From Alphaproteobacteria bacterium (GTDB taxonomy: Bacteria > Pseudomonadota > Alphaproteobacteria > Sphingomonadales > Sphingomonadaceae): a stretch of DNA of 64,000 nucleotides. The stretch is taken from assembly GCA_005883305.1 (NCBI GenBank), contig VBAC01000001.1:2046001-2110000 (forward strand), in the 5' to 3' direction. How positions within the stretch are numbered: the first letter of the stretch is position 1; each line of letters opens with the position of its first letter. Shown here piece after piece: positions 61,770 through 64,000 of the stretch. A program made the position numbers and the translations under genes. The notes below the pieces were generated by a model. That model was given only the letters and a program-made list of their open reading frames with translations. It had not been told where the DNA came from and ran no database searches.

Positions 61770-61978
61770 CGCCGCTCGAACAGCCAGACCCGGATCGCGC
61801 TCGCGAGGTTGGGCGGGTCGCTCTGCCCGATCCGCTCGGCATCGATCCGGGCGACGAGCGCGTTCAGCGGCAGCCCGTCCGCCTCCGCCGCCGCACACAG
61901 CGCCTCCCAGAAAACCGGCTCCAGGCTGATCGAGGTCGCGTGCCCCGCGATCATGATCGAGCGCTTCACCGGCCCCAT
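61766..61978 (-). CDS. Ribbon-helix-helix domain protein
   Basis: A 70-residue protein. KRSIMIAGHATSISLEPVFW followed by two helices matches RHH_4, a short alphaproteobacterial ribbon-helix-helix family. The beta strand RSIMIAGHATSI would contact DNA as a dimer. ATG 61978 with GGGGGAGG upstream is preferred to a TTG one codon earlier. Proteins of this group often stand alone, and no toxin gene is adjacent on the same strand, so an antitoxin role is not supported. Confidence 0.8.
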   Translation of the reverse strand: MGPVKRSIMIAGHATSISLEPVFWEALCAAAEADGLPLNALVARIDAERIGQSDPPNLASAIRVWLFERR

Positions 61979-62003
61979 CAATCCTCCCCCGGCACCAGGG
62001 CGC

Positions 62004-62685
62004 TCAATACATATGCTGCCCGCCGTTGATGCTCAGCGTCGAGCCCGTCACGAAGCCGCCATCCTCGGCGCAGAGGAAGGTGACGCCGCGCGCGATCTCC
62101 TCGGCCTTGCCGAGACGGCCGACGGGGATCCTGGCGACGATCTTCTCGAGCACCTCCGGCGGAACGGCGGCGACCATGTCGGTGTCGATATAGCCCGGAG
62201 CGATCGCGTTGACGGTGATCCCGGCCCGCGCGCCCTCCTGCGCGAGCGCCTTGGTGAAGCCGTGAATGCCGGACTTGGCCGCGGCGTAATTGACCTGGCC
62301 GTATTGCCCGGCCTGGCCGTTGATCGAGCCGATGTTGACGATGCGGCCGTATTTGCGCTCGTTCATGCCGTTCCACACCGCTTTCGCCATGTTGAAGCAG
62401 CCGCCCACGCTTCATCGTCCCGTCGCGGGTGATCCCGGCATTGTTGACGAGGATGTCGACCGGCCCCAATTCGCCTTCGACCTGGGCCACGCCGGCGATG
62501 CAGGCGTCGAGGTCGGAAACGTCCCACTTATAGGCCTTGATGCCCGTGCGGTCGGTGAACTGGCGCGCTCTTTCCTCGTTGCCGGCATAATTGGCGGCGA
62601 CGGTGACGCCCTGGTCGCGAAGGGCGATGCTGATCGCCTCGCCAATGCCCCTCGATCCGCCGGTGACGATTGCGACGCGTGCCAT
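62004..62685 (-). pseudogene. phaB: Acetoacetyl-CoA reductase with internal deletion and frameshift
   Basis: From ATG 62685 (GGAGTGGAG upstream) the frame encodes VAIVTGGSRGIGEAI, AANYAGNEE and NNAGITRDGTMKR, then shifts at base 62406. The other frame resumes with GGCFNMAKAVWNGM and continues with IVNIGSINGQAGQYGQVNY, the catalytic YAAAKSG and the normal end STLSINGGQHMY. Against the well-conserved PhaB pattern, about 13-14 residues between MKR and GGCF are missing, corresponding to ~41 bases and a +1 shift. Both halves are otherwise perfect, so the lesion is recent or an assembly error. Confidence 0.88.
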
Positions 62686-62720
62686 GCTCCACTCCTGCCG
62701 TTTTCGTTGTGCAAAGGCCC

Positions 62721-63695
62721 TTATTGCGGGGGGAGCCAACCTTCAAGCTCGCGCCCGATCACCGTACGAAGCATCGCCATTCCCGGCGCCGAGTCGTTGA
62801 GGCAGGGCAGATAGGCGAAATCGCTGCCCCCGGCGGCGGCGAACGAGTCGCGCCCGCGAATCGCCAGCTCCTCCAGCGTCTCGAGACAATCGGCGGCGAA
62901 GCCCGGGGCGAAGATGGCCACTTTCGTCACCCCCTGGCCGGGCAATTCCTCGAGCATCCGGTCTGTCGCCGGTTCAAGCCATTTCGCGCGGCCGAAGCGG
63001 GACTGAAAGGCAAGCCTGAGCGGCCGCCCCAGCGCCTTCTCCAGCAAGGCCGCGGTGCGCAGGCACTGGTCGTAATAGGGATCGCCCAGCGCTCGGGTGC
63101 GCTCCGGCATTCCGTGGAAGCTGGCGACGATCGCCTGCGGCTCGAAATCGAGTGCGGCCAATGCGCCCTCGAGGCTGTCCTTCAGCGCGCCGATATAGTC
63201 CGGACCCTCGCAATAAGGCGGCAGCGTGCGCACCGCCGGCAGCAGGCGCTTGGCGGAGAGATGGGCGAAGGCGGAGTCGAGCACCGTCGCGGTCGTCGCA
63301 GCGCAATATTGCGGGTAGAGCGGAGCGATCAGGATCCGCCCGCACCCCTCAGCCATCAGCGCGTCGATCCGCTCCCCGATCGCCGGGGTCCCATAGCGCA
63401 TCGCATGGTCGACGATCGCGTCCGGCCCGAACGCGCCGGCCAGCGCCTTGGCCTGCCGAGCGGTGATCGCCGCGAGCGGCGAGCCCTCCTCGGTCCACAC
63501 CTCGCGATAAGCGCGCGCCGACTTGCGCGGCCTCGTGGTCAGGACCAGCCCGCGAAGGATCGGCTGCCACAGGATTTGCGGGATCTCGACGACTCGCCGG
63601 TCGGAGAGGAACTGCTTCAAATAGCGCCGAACCGCGGCCGGCTCCGGCGCGTCGGGCGTGCCGAGATTGACCAGCAGGATTCCGATCCGGCTCAT
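62721..63695 (-). CDS. hemH: Ferrochelatase
   Basis: A 324-residue HemH. GILLVNLGTPDAPEPAAV (~5-22) is the family start, SFHGMPERT (~190) contains the catalytic His, and APGFAADCLETLEEL (~265) the conserved Glu and Cys region. It inserts Fe(II) into protoporphyrin IX at the cytoplasmic membrane. ATG 63695 overlaps the stop of the upstream oxidoreductase by four bases, an unexpected pairing for haem synthesis. Confidence 0.96.
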   Translation of the reverse strand: MSRIGILLVNLGTPDAPEPAAVRRYLKQFLSDRRVVEIPQILWQPILRGLVLTTRPRKSARAYREVWTEEGSPLAAITARQAKALAGAFGPDAIVDHAMRYGTPAIGERIDALMAEGCGRILIAPLYPQYCAATTATVLDSAFAHLSAKRLLPAVRTLPPYCEGPDYIGALKDSLEGALAALDFEPQAIVASFHGMPERTRALGDPYYDQCLRTAALLEKALGRPLRLAFQSRFGRAKWLEPATDRMLEELPGQGVTKVAIFAPGFAADCLETLEELAIRGRDSFAAAGGSDFAYLPCLNDSAPGMAMLRTVIGRELEGWLPPQ

Positions 63696-64000
63696 CCATG
63701 CCCCCCGACGACGATCGGCAGGGTCCGCGCGCGCTGCCCGCTGAGCGAGAAATAGGCGTTGGCCACCCCCGGCGCCGCGGTCGGCACCGCAAGCTCGGTC
63801 ACCCCGCCCGGCTCCTCGTCGCTGTCGACCAGCTCGACGGTGACGTCCGGCGAGTCGCGCAAGACGGGCAGGCCGTAGGCGCCGATCGTCTGCGCGGCGG
63901 GTTGGCCGGCGACGATCTCCAGCTTCTTTCCGATCGCCGCGGAAATGCCGTGGATCAGCCCGCCTTCGATCTGCTGCTTGACGATCTCGGGGTTGATCGC
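63692..64000 (-). CDS. C-terminal end of a xanthine dehydrogenase / isoquinoline oxidoreductase-like molybdopterin subunit (5' part outside window)
   Basis: The last 102 codons are present. INPEIVKQQIEGGLIHGISAA, TIGAYGLPVLRDSPDV and GVTELAVPTAAPGVANAYF match the C-terminal region of IorB/CoxL-type large subunits; the Glu of GVTELA aligns with the catalytic glutamate of the xanthine oxidase family. It ends TGA overlapping the hemH start. The substrate class cannot be decided from this fragment. Confidence 0.9.
   Translation of the reverse strand, partial: AINPEIVKQQIEGGLIHGISAAIGKKLEIVAGQPAAQTIGAYGLPVLRDSPDVTVELVDSDEEPGGVTELAVPTAAPGVANAYFSLSGQRARTLPIVVGGHG

Noticed and set aside
61766-61978. 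An antitoxin of a type II system
   Set aside because: The RHH protein has no adjacent co-directional toxin-sized gene; the overlapping 85-residue frame is convergent and membrane-like.
1-64000. CRISPR arrays, prophage or integrated element
   Set aside because: No regularly spaced direct repeats, integrase, transposase or phage structural genes were seen. The tRNA-Glu has no duplicated 3' end that would mark an attachment site.

Overview
The window looks like a chromosomal segment of a high-GC alphaproteobacterium, most likely in the Sphingomonadales. The evidence is the very GC-rich coding sequence, alphaproteobacterial SerC, DUF721 and DUF4893 families, a PHB reductase next to a ferrochelatase, and several families of short palindromic intergenic repeats of the kind common in sphingomonads. 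Assignment to order is inference from gene content, not from a marker tree. There is no prophage, transposase, rRNA operon or CRISPR array.

Layout. 1-14,821 (minus) is one uninterrupted reading frame of at least 4,940 codons that runs off the left edge. It is a type I secretion style RTX protein with an N-terminal serralysin (M10B) zinc protease, an RTX/PPC-like middle, and four tandem two-part right-handed beta-helix super-repeats. 15-16.5 kb holds a small lipoprotein and a PilZ protein. 16.6-20.9 kb (minus) is a tightly overlapping four-gene operon: secreted amidohydrolase, Tat-exported M19-like protein, BASS-type transporter, ornithine cyclodeaminase family protein. 21-25.9 kb holds a Nudix hydrolase and PLP lyase pair, tRNA-Glu, an M64 peptidase and recJ. 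25.9-29.9 kb contains two related, apparently non-coding, hairpin-rich transcription units (plus strand ~25.9-26.4 kb; minus strand ~29.9-29.1 kb) on either side of a hypothetical protein, a TMEM175-like channel, an OsmC protein and a bactofilin. 30-36.5 kb holds a membrane-anchored cytochrome c, a LOG protein, an extensin-like/M15-like lipoprotein, and serC-serA with a long leader. 36.5-44.7 kb holds small secreted proteins, nudC-mutY, and the divergent block DUF721, two DsbA-like proteins, and smc. 44.9-47.2 kb holds a cytochrome P450 and an ImmA/IrrE peptidase translationally coupled to a two-TM protein. 47.2-51.7 kb (minus) is an iron-uptake operon (TonB receptor, PKHD hydroxylase, PepSY membrane protein) with a Fur-like site. 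51.9-64 kb is mixed metabolism: a DUF347 membrane protein with PAP2, a YpfJ-type peptidase, bdhA, an M20 amidohydrolase, DUF418, msrA-AKR-manC, an RHH protein, a frameshifted phaB, hemH and the end of a xanthine-dehydrogenase-like large subunit.

Most noteworthy. (1) The two homologous candidate structured RNAs share a 5' block, a GNRA hairpin with a compensatory base-pair change and a matching 3' terminator; I recognise no described family. (2) The giant protease/beta-helix protein repeats in a header-alternating, module-shuffled pattern. (3) The M19 protein lacks recognisable metal ligands in its N-terminal half. (4) phaB carries an internal deletion with frameshift. No database or folding program was run; every statement comes from reading the sequence.
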